64,000 nt of DNA from Loripinus fragilis (taxonomy: Eukaryota > Mollusca > Bivalvia > Lucinida > Lucinidae). The position numbers were made by a program, and so were the translations under genes. The notes under the pieces were generated by a model. The model worked only from the letters and a program-made list of their open reading frames with translations, searched no databases and had not been told where the DNA came from. Of this stretch, positions 35,266 to 47,653 are shown one piece after another (the stretch's first letter is position 1; each line of letters opens with the position of its first letter). The DNA is taken from the NCBI GenBank assembly GCA_964019695.1, contig OZ026516.1, forward strand, positions 79,129,018 to 79,193,017, read 5' to 3'.

Positions 35266-36020
35266 TGGAATCCATACAAAAGAATCACATACACCAACTG
35301 GAAATGGTTCAAAGACGAGCGGCACGATTCGTAACCAATAGATTCCATAACACCAGCTCTGTCACAGACATGTAAGACCGCCTTCAATGGGAAACTCTTG
35401 AGGCTAGAAGGTGCAAGCTACAGCTTACTATGTTCTACAAGATAGTAAACAACATTGTGGACATCGACAAGGACCTGTACCTTACACAGGCAACAACAAA
35501 GACAAGAGCAAGCCACTCAAAGAAGTACAGGTAGATCTCCACCATCTGCGACTGCTTCAAATACAGTTTTTTTCCAAGATCTATTCCCCTCTGGAACAAA
35601 CTCCCAGCATCTACTGCTGAGGCCTCTGACTTGGTACTCTTCAAGCAGGGGCTATCTAACCTCACATTCTAAACATTAGTAGGGCCCCAGTTGCTAGGTA
35701 GCAATGAGGAAGGATGGAGCTGTGCCAGTGGGCCTGGTGCCCTAAGCCCTCAGGGTAGCCGGATTGGTCTATTCAGAGTGGTCAAAAAGCAACTGGAAAA
35801 ACTTTATTCCTTCTCCCTTTTCTATCATTTTTATTATTATATCATTTGTCCTAATTTTAGCTTATTTATCTTTTTCTGTACTCCTTCATTATACTGTACA
35901 TAACTTCTTCCTGCCTATATTCAATCTTTCTTTTCTTTTCTTGGTCACCCGACACATAATGGTCAAGGCTGACAGTGTGTCGTAAAGCATAGATGTACGT
36001 AGATGTAGATAGATTTTCCT
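35266..36020 (+). pseudogene. LINE 3' end (RT C-terminus), decayed
   Basis: In frame it reads QLEMVQRRAARFVTNRFHN, LQWETLEARRCKLQLTMFY and FPRSIPLWNKLP, ending SNLTF then stop at 35671. This is the same C-terminal region as the larger LINE at 51763-53959. Two in-frame stops (near 35371 and 35532) and a one-base shift near 35297 show that it is dead. The 3' UTR runs to about 36020 and ends in TAGATGTA repeats, matching the tail of the larger LINE. It is 5'-truncated, with only the last ~130 codons kept. Confidence 0.75.
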
Positions 36021-36077
36021 CGGCCATATAAATGTACACTTAATGTGTTACAGTCAATAACAATCCATTTATCCGTA

Positions 36078-37399
36078 CGAGGACTGTTCAAATATGAATG
36101 CAAGTAGCTTCATAACTTTCGTCACATATATGCTACGACAAAAGGGTATACGTTTCTATAAAGGATTATAAGTTATCATTAAACTGGCACCAGACCTAGA
36201 GAAAAATGCAGTATACTTATCGAGTTATAGCCCTTTGAATGAGGGTTACTTTAGTATACTAACAATCTCAATGCTTCAAACATAACAGTGATATAGACGA
36301 GCGTATAATTCTTTGATAAACCGGTGAAATTTCTTGAAATTTTAAGGAAGTATCCCCATATACTTATTAAATGTGAAAGTTGCAAACATCCGACATGTTT
36401 TTGTTAAATTACATCGAATCGTTTTTACTAAAGTCTCCTTATGTTTGCAAATAAATGGTAAACAAAATACCACCTTTCAGTTTTCAGTCAAACTTTTCTC
36501 TAACAAAATGCACGAAGCAGCATTTAAACCAGTTTTAACTCAAAGGCAATATGTTGATCGCTCATACCGAGTTGTTGCTACAAATCATTGAAAGACAGTG
36601 GGTAATTTTTAAACGCTGAAAAGCATGTTTATTTACTCAAAACTGCTTTAGGTGAAGGGGTAATAGAACTTATACTTAATTTCGTTGCGATAACATTGCG
36701 GTTTTAGTCTAAATTTGGACGTTAACTTTAAGTTTTACCAAAATAGGCATTATTTACAATAAAATTACTCACCTGGTCTTGACGACTAGACAGATTGAAC
36801 ATATTCTAATTAATGTAAACACGTCATTAAGAAGCAGAAAAATGCTTGAAAAATTATATAAAATGTCATAACTCTGTAAATAGAGGACGGTGCATTTTGA
36901 AAACTTCCCTACGACATATTAAGCAGGTTTTAAGCAAAACGCAAAGAAAAAAAAACCACAGCGATGTTCATTATTGCATCACCAGTAGATAACTCAAAAC
37001 GACGTTTATCATAAAATTAATGACGTCACAAACGTGCCGGTTTACTCGAGATTGAAACAGGATTTTATAAAAAAAAATCTGCAAGAAACTTTGTCAATGT
37101 ACCTTAAACTTGCATCTAAAATTTGGTGCCATTTTGTCTCAAATTTACAAAGATATGACACTATATCCGCACATGTACCAAAACGTGTATGGCAATTTGC
37201 TTAAGAAAAAAACTTCAGTATACAGGAATGGCCTTTATATAAGCGTCTGTAACTGGAGAAATATAGTGAGTGTTTCTTAATGTTTGGTGCTATTTTAAAG
37301 ACGACAAATAGTTCTTTCCAGAAAGGCATGACATTTTGTCGTAGCATATATGTGAAGAAAGTTATGAAGCTACTTGCATTCATATTTGAACAGTCCTCG
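36078..37399. mobile_element. Mariner-type non-autonomous element (1.3 kb)
   Basis: The ends CGAGGACTGTTCAAATATG with AATGCAAGTAGCTTCATAAC are mirrored at 37331-37399 and flanked by TA (36076-36077 and 37400-37401). The CGAGGnnTGTTCAAA type of end is typical of mariner-like elements. TIR similarity extends over ~75 bases. No transposase frame with D,D,D/E spacing was seen. Confidence 0.75.
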
Positions 37400-37401
37400 T
37401 A

Positions 37402-38588
37402 CTAGCTATCTTAATTAATGCATTAATATGAGTAGTGTGCATGTGCCTAACTTTCCATGAACAGTATACATATGTCCTTATCTAGAACCGCAAGTATCTT
37501 ACTTGCATAGCTTCGCATACAACTAAATTCAATTGATGTGTCAATTCCATAAACCTCACTGCAAATGTGCGTCTATATATATATGTGCACTAATTACAAT
37601 GCTTGAATGCTAGTCAATACCTATAAGAATGAGCAAATGTCATCTCTCAATACATCAGCACAGTACCGACCATGTCTGCAATGCAACTGCTATACACTAA
37701 GAGCAATGTCTACAAGACAAGCGGGTAATCAACTGACCCACAAACAGACAACACCCAAGTGTGACCGTTTATACCAACAGACGACCTAAGCAGACGACAC
37801 TCAGATAATACAGCATAAGATAACTAGTAGGCTCTCACGATGTCCCAGATTAACAAGTACAACGTGTCATTCAGCACTAATGCTAGGCAGCAGATGACGA
37901 TTACATGCATCGCATAAAAGTGTGCAGCGGACGCCCTAAGCAGACGACATATGAATGACGTGGCGAAAATAACTATCGCAAAGCGTCAACAATTCACTTA
38001 ATATAGCAGCTAATTGACACATAAATTTCATAATTTCATTTAATTAGCTTGGCTGAATGAACATATCAGAATAAAGTAAAAGTACATTTACCATGACAAA
38101 ATCCCCTGGAGAAAAATGACTTAATGAAACAAACAAAGAGCAACCTGCTCAGCTACCACACACCTGTAATTATAACTTTGACTGCAATCTGTCAAACATG
38201 CGCATTGCAATTTATAATGACAGCCTTCACGCTTGGCACATGTGTTCACAGACCTCACGTGACAAAGCAGGAAAACCGTGAAACTATAAGGATGGACTCT
38301 ATTACATACTACAAGATTCGCTGCAGGCACAGCACTATCGGGAATAAAACTCCCAAAAATCTAGAGTAAAATATAACAACATAATAATCTGAGATATACA
38401 CATAGCGGCCCCATTAATCTCAACTCCAACTGAGGTCAAATAAGAAACTTATCTAAAGATGAAACTCGCCTACCCGAATAAAAGAAGCAGAAACCAAAGT
38501 ACATTAGCACCTAATGGAGCAAAGCCCCCACACTTTCCATGAACAGCTTTATATAATACAAAGTGCCGTGCAATTGGGAAAGCATGGA
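37402..38588. other. No gene recognised
   Basis: Short words such as CCTAAGCAGACGACA recur at 37785 and 37932. No coding or assignable repeat. Confidence 0.4.
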
Positions 38589-38692
38589 AAAATGGATGTG
38601 ATAATAATTGTTCTATAGGAAAGAAGCTGTATTTATAATAGTTGGTAGAGGTAGGGATCTGCTTGTATTTGGGTTTATGTGAAAAGGTATAC
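38589..38692 (-). pseudogene. Tiny LINE C-terminal fragment
   Basis: Minus-strand reading gives KYKQIPTSTNYYKYSFFP, corresponding to the segment before the FFPRT..LWN motif of the LINEs at 35266 and 51763. It abuts the Penelope-like copy that begins at 38693. Confidence 0.45.
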
Positions 38693-40090
38693 GACAGATC
38701 TGGTAAAAGTCTATTTTGGTCTATTAAAAATTCAGGTGAAAATTTAGATAAACTTAAACATGTTAAAGCTAGAGATTTCAATGTGACCAGTTTGTCTACT
38801 TATGATTTTTTCTACTTTTTACACTACTTTAACTCATAACTTAATTAAAGATAAACTTATTGATCATATTGAAAGATCCTTCAATACAGAAGGCTCTTCT
38901 TACCTAGCATGTTACAACGGAAACGCATTTTTACTTCGAAAAAAAACAAACTAAAAAATATAGTGCATGGTCTTTTCAAAATGTATGTGATGTGCTGACC
39001 TTTTTGTTGGACAACATTTTTATTCAATTTGGCAAAAAGTTGTATAGAGAAGTAGTTGGGATTCCTATGGGCACTAATTGTGCTCCCCTGGTTGCAGATT
39101 TATTCCTGTTTTGGTATGAGTGGGACTTTGTGATGTCTCTTTCTGATGATAAGTAGACTGATATTATTGATGCTTTTAACACTACATCCTGATATTTGGG
39201 CGATATTTAAAACATTAAAAATGTTTATTTTGACAAAATGATAAGTCAAATATACCCTTCAGAGCTTCAACTTAATAAAGCTAATACCTCTTGTTTTTTA
39301 TTTGTTTGTTTTATTTGATTCTTTACGTCCCATCAACAATCTTTCAGTTATAAAGGGATGGGTCTTCCTGGGTTGAACCAGTACTAAGCTAGGATTAATG
39401 GTCTTGCTCAAGGACACAACGCAGTGACGCGGGTGAGGCTCAAACCCGTGGCCCCTTGGTCTCGAGTCAAGCACTCTACCACTGAGCCACTGCCCTCCCT
39501 CTAATACCTCTTATACCAAATCCACGTTTGCATTTGTCAACTTCTAATGATATTGTTTATACCAAAATTTATGATAAACGTGACGATTTTGATTTTGAAA
39601 TTGTCAATTTCCCATTTTAAGTTGGTGATGTTCCTCACACTACATCCTATGGAGTCTATACCTCTCAACTCATTCGTTTTGCTAGAGCATCAAGCTATGT
39701 TGCTGACTCAGAATTAAGTTAAATTGCTAACTCAGAAACTCCTTAAACAAGGCTATTGGTATCATAACTTCGCAAAACCTTTTCTAAATTTTAAAGACGA
39801 TACTATGATTTGATATCTACATTCCCAGTTAGACTCAAATCTCTCTTGCGCCAGGGACTTTAGGAACATGTATTATGTGGTGTCTTGGTGTATAAGTTGA
39901 AGAAGATTGTTGGTTCTAATTACTTTTCAGCACAGATCATTAAAATAATTTCCCATTATAAAAAGATTGGCTATAACATTAATGTATTGCAACAGACTGC
40001 ATGCTTGGTGGTCAACCCAATCATGGTTGACACTTTTGCTTTCCTCTTTAATTGCACTCTGATTTGTAAGGCTTCAGACTCTACAGTATG
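38693..40090 (+). pseudogene. Penelope-like reverse transcriptase, inactivated
   Basis: Readable blocks in order are KSLFWSIKNSGENLDKLK, VTSLSTYDFF, NVCDALTFLLDN or close, VVGIPMGTNCAPLVADLFLF and NVYFDKMISQIYPSELQL. The SINE insertion follows, then NDIVYTKIYDKRDDFDF, TSQLIRFARASS and GYNINVLQQTACLVVN. The catalytic box expected as YLDD reads YLGD and is bracketed by stops. Several other stops and frame changes are present. The GIPMGT..AP block and the missing AP endonuclease or LTR features point to the Penelope-like group, but no GIY-YIG domain is seen, so the subgroup is open. Not functional. Confidence 0.6.
39293..39500 (-). mobile_element. SINE (family 1) inserted in the RT pseudogene
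   Basis: Head, B box and tail as in the other family 1 copies. Perfect 12-base direct repeats CTAATACCTCTT flank it at 39281-39292 and 39501-39512, proving retrotransposition into the Penelope-like copy. Confidence 0.9.
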
Positions 40091-41261
40091 ATGGTTCTGA
40101 CTTAAAGACTTATCTATTGATGAGATGGTAGGGGCCTGATGCTTTGGCCGTTGTCAGGTCCACCTGGGTTTACCTGTTGGATTTCTTTTGCTCCAGTATT
40201 CAGTTGGGGTTGGCGCTGTGAAACCGGTTTAAGCCCTCCAGTAAAATATTTTAATGACAGTTGTAAGAAAGTACTTCTTTTGTGGATCCTTTGTGTTTTG
40301 TGTCTTGTGTTTCCCATGCTTTTACGTCTGTTCATTGCTGCCCTGTGGTCACCTGCTGTGAAAGGGCTGGCCTCCTGGCTATTGTTGGTGATGTTTATTA
40401 TATTTTTGTATCTTTCCCATTTGGTATCCTGGGTCAGATGTGGTACTTGATTATATCGTTTACTGAACTTTGCCTTTTTCTTATATATGTACTGTTGCGT
40501 CCTTATCTTTGCTTTATCTCCTTTTTATATCTTGATTTATATGTTTTTGGAGATGATGCATTGATAAGCTATGGGTCTTTCATGCACCGTGAAACTGTAT
40601 TAAGCCCTCCAGTAAAATAATTTTACTGACCGTTCCAAGGTGGTAGTTCTTTTGTGGATCATTTGTGTTTTTCTCATGCTTTCGTGTCTGTCCATTGCTG
40701 CCTTGTGGTCACCTGCTGGGAAAGGGCTGACCTTATGGCTCGTGTTGGTGATGTTTATTGTATGTTTGTTACTTTCCCGTGTGGTATCCTGGGTCAGGTG
40801 TGGTACTTGGTTGTATCGTTTCCTGGTCTTTGCCTCCTTTCTGACTGGTGTACTGTTGAGTACTTATCTTTGCTTTATCTCCTTTTTATATTTTGATTTG
40901 TATGTTTTGGAGATGATGCATTAATAAACTAGGGGTCTTTCATGCAAACCAAACATCTATGTGTCTTGATCAACATCTGAACTAAGGGTGAGGTTGTTGC
41001 CGTTAAACTGGTTTAAGCCCTCCAGTAAAATAGTTTTACTGACCGTTCCAAGGTGGTATTTCTTTTTAGAATCATTTGCATTTTTGTGTCTGTTCATTGC
41101 TGCCTTGTGGTCATCTGCTGGGAAAGGGCTGACCTCTTGGCTCTTGTTGGTGATGTTAATTGTATGTTTGTTACTTTCCCATGTGGTATCCTGGGTCAAG
41201 GTTGGTACTTGATTGTATCGTTTCCTGATCTTTGCCATCTTTCTTATAGCAGTGTATCCTT

Positions 41262-42130
41262 TCAAAGAGGAGTCAACTCCCATTGGTCATAAGCAATATG
41301 AAATGTTTGTAAAGGATATTCAGACGCCTTCCTCGTTAAATGCGCCAGTGACAAAGAATATGCTTACCCTTTTCTGGCTAAAAGCTAAACCCAACTAATC
41401 GCTAGCCTCTAAAAGGATGACTTACAACTATTTTTGATAATATTTTTCTTATGCCAAGGCCAAAAAGGTGACCAGTCCTTTTGCTACATGAAAAACAAAA
41501 CTGTCCTCCCTCCCTGTCATAAAAAGGCATGCTTCAAACAGCAGCAAAGTCACTGCTGCTTGACATTCTCAAGCAATGTACAAATACAACATATGAACAA
41601 CCAAATACAGACACTGTGATAATGGATGACACAACCCTGATCAGTACACATTCATCCAGAGCAGCAAAAAGGTCTGATGGTTATGCCCATGAGGTGGTTG
41701 TACCTCATACTGAGTCTTATGTTTGGAAATACTTCCTATATGATGTTGTATTTTATATATATCACCAAGATAGTTTGAAAGGCGAGATGGGGCAGAACCG
41801 GAGGAACCGGAGTCCACCAAATGGCTAGACAGTTCTGTTGAGACCTCCCCAATCATGGAACAGCTTCCTTAGATGTGATGAAAGCAAAAGCTGAAATATT
41901 TGGGTTTCTAGCAGTTGAAAATATACTTGCTCAAACCAACGCACAGATAATAGTGACAAAAGGAGATGGGGTTTTTTGTGAAGTTTACAATAGGGATATC
42001 TTAGCTCCATGCCATCAGAGCAAGCAGACATTCGTATGTTTGTCCACATAAAGCATGCCTCTTTGACAGGAAGCCAAACTCTAACGATTGTTATTTCTGA
42101 TATTGATGTTGTTGTTCTAGATATAGCAGG
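41262..42130 (+). pseudogene. Decayed member of a multi-copy metazoan family ('DTDVVVLA' type)
   Basis: Pieces in successive frames follow the order of a large uncharacterised protein family I remember from cnidarian and mollusc genomes. They are QYEMFVKDI..TKNMLTLF, a LKDDLQLF then CQGQKGD block, AAKSLLLDIL, DGYAHEVVVPH, DVVFYIYHQDSLKGE, AEIFGFLA, ADIRMFVHIKHASL and ISDIDVVVLDIAG. The last motif, usually DTDVVVLA, reads DIDVVVLD. At least four frame changes and several stops make it a pseudogene. The biochemical role of the family is unknown to me; the acidic motif resembles nuclease folds only loosely. It lies between a Penelope-like tail (ends ~41260) and a mariner end (42153). Confidence 0.55.
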
Positions 42131-42304
42131 TATATACTGATTTGAATATATACGAGGGTCATTCAATAAAGAATGAGACTTTTGCTATAGCGCAGTGAAT
42201 TAGCATGCTAGACTTATGAAATCGCATTCAAAGTTAGTACGTCTTTTTGGCTGTTCACATGTTCCATACTCGAGGAGCTACATAGTTCCATTTTTTGTTG
42301 CTAG

Positions 42305-43866
42305 GCTTGAGGTGTCCCTCAAGGAAGTATTTTAGGTCCTCTTCTTTTCCTTTGTTATATAAATGATATGGAACTCAGTATTAGCTCAGAGTGTAAATTG
42401 TTACTATATGCAGATGATAGTGCAATTCTGTACTCAAACAAGGATCCTCGGGTTATATCTGATAAACTTGGCTTAGAATTGGAGATGTGCAGCAAGTGGT
42501 TAGTTGATAATAAACTTTCCTTGCATATGGGGAAAACAGAATGCATAATATTTGGCTCTAAGCGGAAACTTAGGAAAATCAATAATTTTTCAGTTGAATG
42601 TAATGGTCATACAATTAAGGCACAACGTTCAGTGAAATATCTCGGTCTTACTTTAGATGATCAATTAACTGGGGAGGCTATTGTTAACTCTATTGTTCAA
42701 AAAGTCAATGGTAGGCTTAAATTTCTTTATAGACAATGTAACTTTTTGGAGGAAAAACTTAGGAAATCCATATGTTCTGCACTTATCCAATGTCACATAG
42801 ATTATGCATGCTCCTCGTGGTACTCGGGTTTGAACAAACAACTTAAGAAAAAACTTCAGATTTGTCAAAACAAAACAGTTCGGTTCATTAAAAATCTTGG
42901 CCCTAGATCTCATATTGGTTTCTTGGAACTTAATAGTCTTAATATGTTGAATGTGGATTTCAGGGTAAAACAACTTCGTCTGAGTCATGTGCATAAAATT
43001 TTCAATGGAACTGGCCCGTCATATTTGTCTGAACAATTCATCAAAGTTTCCGATGTTCATCATCATTTCACCAGAGGTAGTACTGAAAACTTTATAGTAC
43101 CTTCTGTCAATGGTGTTGCAGCAACAACTTTTTATTACAGTGGAATTAAAGATTGGAACTCTCTACCCTCGGATGTCAAACAAAAGTGCACTTTCAATGG
43201 TTTCAAATCTGCTGCAAGACAATACCTTAGATCTCAACTGCAACTTATGGAATCTGATACCTATGCTTATTATTAATATGCATTTAGCATTTCAATTTTG
43301 CAACTTAGGTTTATGTCCCCTCCTCTCCTAACTGCTTCTTGGATCTAACCAACAGGACCCCATTGGAAATAAGCCTTAGGGCTTTCATGGGCTATCCTGG
43401 GTTATTTCAACACTCATACATTTTGCCTTTACATCATCATTCATTAAAATAACAAATTTTGTTTTCATTCATGTCTCGCACTCTTATTCGGGAGTGTGAG
43501 ATATGAATGAGATTAGATATCAGTCATTTTCACCATTTATGTTTTGTGACTAGTCAAAAAGTCAAAAAGTGATCTCTTAATTTATAAAATGCATAATTGT
43601 GATGATATGTGATAACCTAGTTCACTGTGATAATCTTAATGTGATATTTGTGCCAGATCCATTCAAATTCATCCTAAATTATTCAAATTCATCTTAAATT
43701 ATAAGTTTTAATAGCATCAGAGATTTATTTAACTTTTTTTATTTAAATTATTCCATATTTTAAAGTGCTAAATTAATGTGATATTTAATGTGCTATATGT
43801 TTTTAATTTGCTGTTGTATATGTATGTATGTGTTGATTTTACCAAATAAACATCAATCAATCAATT
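42305..43866 (+). mobile_element. 5'-truncated LINE inside the mariner element
   Basis: Begins within the RT core and ends in (CAAT)n at about 43866. The 3' UTR of ~590 bases after the stop at 43276 is AT-rich. No target-site duplication was resolved. Confidence 0.75.
42309..43276 (+). pseudogene. LINE reverse transcriptase, C-terminal ~320 codons, open
   Basis: The frame is open from GVPQGSILGPLLFLCYIND (42309, upstream of the first ATG at 42368) to the stop at 43276. The catalytic block reads LLLYADDSAILYS (F/YADD). Thumb motifs such as KTECIIFGS, VKYLGLTLDD and LEEKLRKSI follow, then a C-terminal domain with WNSLPSDVK. The frame is undamaged, but the endonuclease and most of the fingers domain are missing, so the copy cannot act on its own. 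It belongs to the CR1/Jockey/L2 group by general pattern; the clade is not resolved. Confidence 0.8.
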
Positions 43867-44578
43867 TAGAAGACTAGTCGAACACGCGTGGACAGCTTAC
43901 TAAAGGTAGTCACCATGGCAACAGATTGAGATGTATAGTTTATTTTTCTTCTAAAACTTGTACAGGCTCATGCAATATGTCTATAACCAATAGGGAAAAG
44001 TAATGTTCCAGAGTCTTCAGCTGTTACCATGGAAACAAAGCTTAAAAAATCAAGTTTCAAAGAAATATCTGGTATATTTCGCTGACCTCTTGACTTTAAA
44101 AGTTAATATACAATAGTCAAAGGCAATTAAAGTGAGCAGAGCTTTGTTCATGTAACATAAATTACAATCAGCTGCACATTACCATACGTTTTGTAAGATA
44201 TACATTGCTAACATAGTTACCATAGCAGCGCAAAGTAGTGTGTTTATACAAATCAAGAAAAAATTTGGTCCTTCTTTTATAGCATTTTATGTAACACTAA
44301 GATTGTTCTGTTGAAGAGTTGATTTCAAGAGGCTAAATTCTATCTAAGATCGAAAATAAAAGACGTTGAATGACCATGGATATGCGAAAATTAATATAAA
44401 CGTGGCCATGTGTCTTCAGGTCCTTCCACAAAACATCCCGTTGCTATGGCAACTGATTAATCACAAACATATTGTTTCTATTCCTAAATTGCTATTATTA
44501 TGGTGAATTTCAACTAAATGCACACACAGATTTTCAGACTATGAAGAAAGTCTCATTCTTTATTGGATGACCCTCGTA

Positions 44579-45438
44579 GGCTTTGTGGATAGCATTCTGA
44601 AAAGGATATAACTTTTGAAGGATGCCGACTCATGATATATGTGAATCACCTGGGACTCGTTCGAGAGCATTTCATTTTTGCATGTGTTAAATTATCGGGT
44701 GTGATACTGCTTTTGCATTTATTGGCAATAGCAAGAAATCAGCATGGTAGCATTGAAAGTCGATGAAATACCCATACAAGTTTTTCGTGCCTCAGACACA
44801 ATATCACAGTCGAAAATGGATACATAAGAACAGATTGTCGTTCTTTTATGTATGATAAGTCAAGCATGACTTGAAAGATGGATGAAGCACTTGGATTTAT
44901 TATTTGCTTGAAAGCAAAATGCTCAAGATGCTATCCACCAACACAATATGTTCTAAAATGCTCTATGCCTTAAAGTTCCTGTATACGTATACTTTGGTAC
45001 TGGTGACAATGTCGCTACTTATCCATCCAATATTCTTAAAACTTTTAAAATCTATTTTGAATTAACTTATGCAACCTTGTCAAAATTTGTCTTGCCTATT
45101 CCTGGATGAAAAAGCCTTATAAATTTAATTTGGTATTGTAAGTAACAACTGATCTGTTTCCCTTGTTATTATCATACCACATGTGATCATTGCCATGTAA
45201 AGTCCACCATTATAACTGATTTTCCCAAACTTTACAGAAATGTTTTGTTCCAAATAAAACAATAAAGTTCCATTGCTTAAGCAAATTATCAGAAGACTAA
45301 AGTTGACTTCATTAACAGTTTTATTAATTAAACAATGAATGTTATGCTGAAGATAAACTACATGTACAATCATTTTCAAAGCGAAATATAAATCAATGTG
45401 GCACCATTTGTACAAACAAATGTCTTTATTACATACCG
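44579..45438. other. No gene recognised
   Basis: AT-rich; a 96-codon minus-strand frame at 45125-45415 has no recognisable feature. Confidence 0.4.
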
Positions 45439-45439
45439 T

Positions 45440-45712
45440 TTATACTGCTGTGAAACCGGTATAAATCATCCAGTAAAATATTTAACTAAACGTTCCAAGG
45501 CGGTTCTTCCTTTGTGGATCATTTATGTTTTTCTGTCTTGCGTTTGTTATGCCTTTGTGCGCGTCTGGTCATTTGTGCCTTGTGGTCATCAGCCGGGAAA
45601 GGGTTGACTGTAAGTTTGTCACTTTTCCATTGGTATCCTGGGTCAGGTGTGGTACTTGATTGTATCAATTCCTGATCTTTGCACCCTTACTTACTTTGGT
45701 TTGGGGCCTTTT
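45440..45712 (+). mobile_element. Penelope-like family I 3' tail
   Basis: From GTGAAACCGGTATAAATC through TTCCAAGGCGGTTCTTCC and TATCCTGGGTCAGGTGTGG to the intact terminus CTTTGCACCCTTACTTAC. Confidence 0.8.
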
Positions 45713-45825
45713 AGTTTATCCTATTCTTATTTTCTTCATCCCTCCCTCTGGAAGAAGCCCAGACAGAACTGAAATGTTGTTGACTGGGATGTTAAACCTG
45801 AACTCAATCAATCAATGAATTCAAA
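45713..45825 (+). repeat. SINE-like 3' end
   Basis: TGTTGTTGACTGGGATGTTA followed by (CAAT)n resembles a SINE tail; the tRNA head is absent. It directly follows the Penelope-like terminus. Confidence 0.45.
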
Positions 45826-45827
45826 TA

Positions 45828-47270
45828 AATATTCCAAAAATTTAAATCTACCTTATCTTACAAAACAAAAGATAAGAACAGCCATTCCACCAAAGTTGAT
45901 ACAGTTTCAAAATGAAAAATGGTGAAAAATGAACTCTTCTGGATAAGCAGGGAAATGTCTATTAGCTCTATAATAACATATATAAATATGACCCACACCA
46001 TTTGCATCGTCGATGAGTAACAGAAGTTCAAAATTAGAACCTGTGTGAGAGAGTGGCGGAGCATATGACATGGTTATTAAGATTTGCATATGCACTACTA
46101 TGATTATCTTGATACTATGCAGTCAAACTTATGTTTGATTGTATAAAACAAGGACTCAAGGTACTAACAAGCTAGATATCATTTTATTAGGATCAGCGGC
46201 GTTGTAAATGGTTAAACATTGAAACCATCATTGGTTTGTGATTAAATGAAACTGCATAGACCATAGTATAACTTATTTAATTTTTCATCAAATGTTTCTT
46301 AAAAGAAAAAATAATTATCATAGAGGCTAGTGGTAAGACATTGTACTTTAAAACACTACATCTTGTGTTTCAAAATGGAGACCTTTATGGGTTATTTAAA
46401 TTTCACATTTGTTATGGAAAATAGCTGCGATGTTGTTGTTTTTTTCTTAAACCATCATTTAATAGGTGCTTTTTCGAAATCAACAGAAACTTGTAAATGA
46501 ATTCTATGAATATCTAAAGCCAAAATATTGATTACAGTAAAAAGTGAGTATGCTTATTGGACAGAATCGCTTTGCCAGTAAAAATAATATACTCAACAAT
46601 GTCAGCATTGCAAGAAACAGTATATAGAAATGGCTCAGTATTATTTAGTCTACATTAATCCTGCTTTACCAACATCAATTATGATCTTAAGGTATGTTTC
46701 ACCACAATTTAAGTTTAATTAAACCAAGTGGCCAGAATTTGTTTTATTATGGAACATAGACACATGTGTAAAATATGTACTTGCAAAGTAAACACTTAAG
46801 CTTCATACCAACATTAAATTATGGCATATTCTGTGCTTTTATAAAGCCATATATCAAAATGTTGATCAACATTTTAACTTTCTCCTCGAGCCTGTAATTT
46901 CTCTTTGTCCTGCCTACTGTTATGGACTCTTCCAAAATATATAATTATCAGCCATAAAACACTGCAAAATAATTCCAAATTGTAATAATACCATATTGCA
47001 TAAACTGGTCATTGGTAATTGAACATTTTAAAACATATTCTAGCAAATAGTGGAAATAACCTACAGATTTTCGTAGATAAAGTTCAATAACCCACTATCT
47101 ATGTTCCCTAACATATTTAGGCCTTCTTTGTAGATCCAACATTTAAATATATTTCTGATAATGATATATCATAATTGTCTAGATATTAACTTCATGGTAC
47201 TACGTTTGCTTTAGGCATAAATATATACATATGACATGGAAATGTATGATTAGTATAAACTTTCAAATTC
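45828..47270. other. No gene recognised
   Basis: 1.4 kb of AT-rich sequence with no assignable repeat; frames of up to 68 codons only. Confidence 0.4.
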
Positions 47271-47551
47271 TATGTTTCCTGTGATCAAACCCCAGATTTG
47301 TTTAAAAAGAAGCCAGTACTCGTTCTGACGCCCTGTTCTACGCTTATATTTTCGAGGAATGAAACCAAGTGTTGTATATTCCTTTTGTGTATACATATTT
47401 AAAGGGCTAGTCAGACTTCTTCTGAAAGTTCTGGTGAAGTGGGAACATAAGAGTCAGAGGTTGACTATCAGCTGATCAGATCAGTAGATCTACGTGAGTT
47501 CTTACCCATTCAACAAAACGTCCCCAAGTCGAAACGTCTGTGCTGCCCAGA

Positions 47552-47653
47552 TCCGGGTAGATTAGTTCCCCTCGTACATAAAGCTCTACTTCCGTTACGC
47601 ATATTACTAATATGCTGACAAGCTATTAAAGGGAGAGAACCAGTCTAAGATCC
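47552..47653 (+). repeat. ~100-base insertion or duplication in the left arm
   Basis: GATCCGGGTAGATTAG (47551) and GATCCGGGCAGATTAGGC (47649) flank a segment missing from the right arm, which reads the word once (complement of CTAATCTGTCCGGATC, 54149). Confidence 0.55.

Larger units (their letters stand above)
38693..41260 (+). mobile_element. Penelope-like family I copy with three tandem 3' regions
   Basis: RT coding (38693-40090, broken) is followed by the 3' region repeated about three times. The anchor word TTAAGCCCTCCAGTAAAAT starts near 40231, 40591 and 41014. Each unit runs to the terminus region (CTGATCTTTGC) before restarting at GTACTGTTG. Head-to-tail partial repeats are characteristic of Penelope-like elements ('pseudo-LTRs'). 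A SINE is inserted in the coding region. Confidence 0.65.
42153..44576. mobile_element. Mariner-type element interrupted by a LINE
   Basis: The ends CGAGGGTCATTCAATAAAG and the complement of CTTTATTGGATGACCCTCG are flanked by TA (42151-42152 and 44577-44578). Mariner sequence occupies 42153-42300 and 43867-44576; the middle is a 5'-truncated LINE. The remaining ~860 bases encode no transposase. The region 43900-44470 contains GTTGCCATGG-type words in both orientations. Confidence 0.8.
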
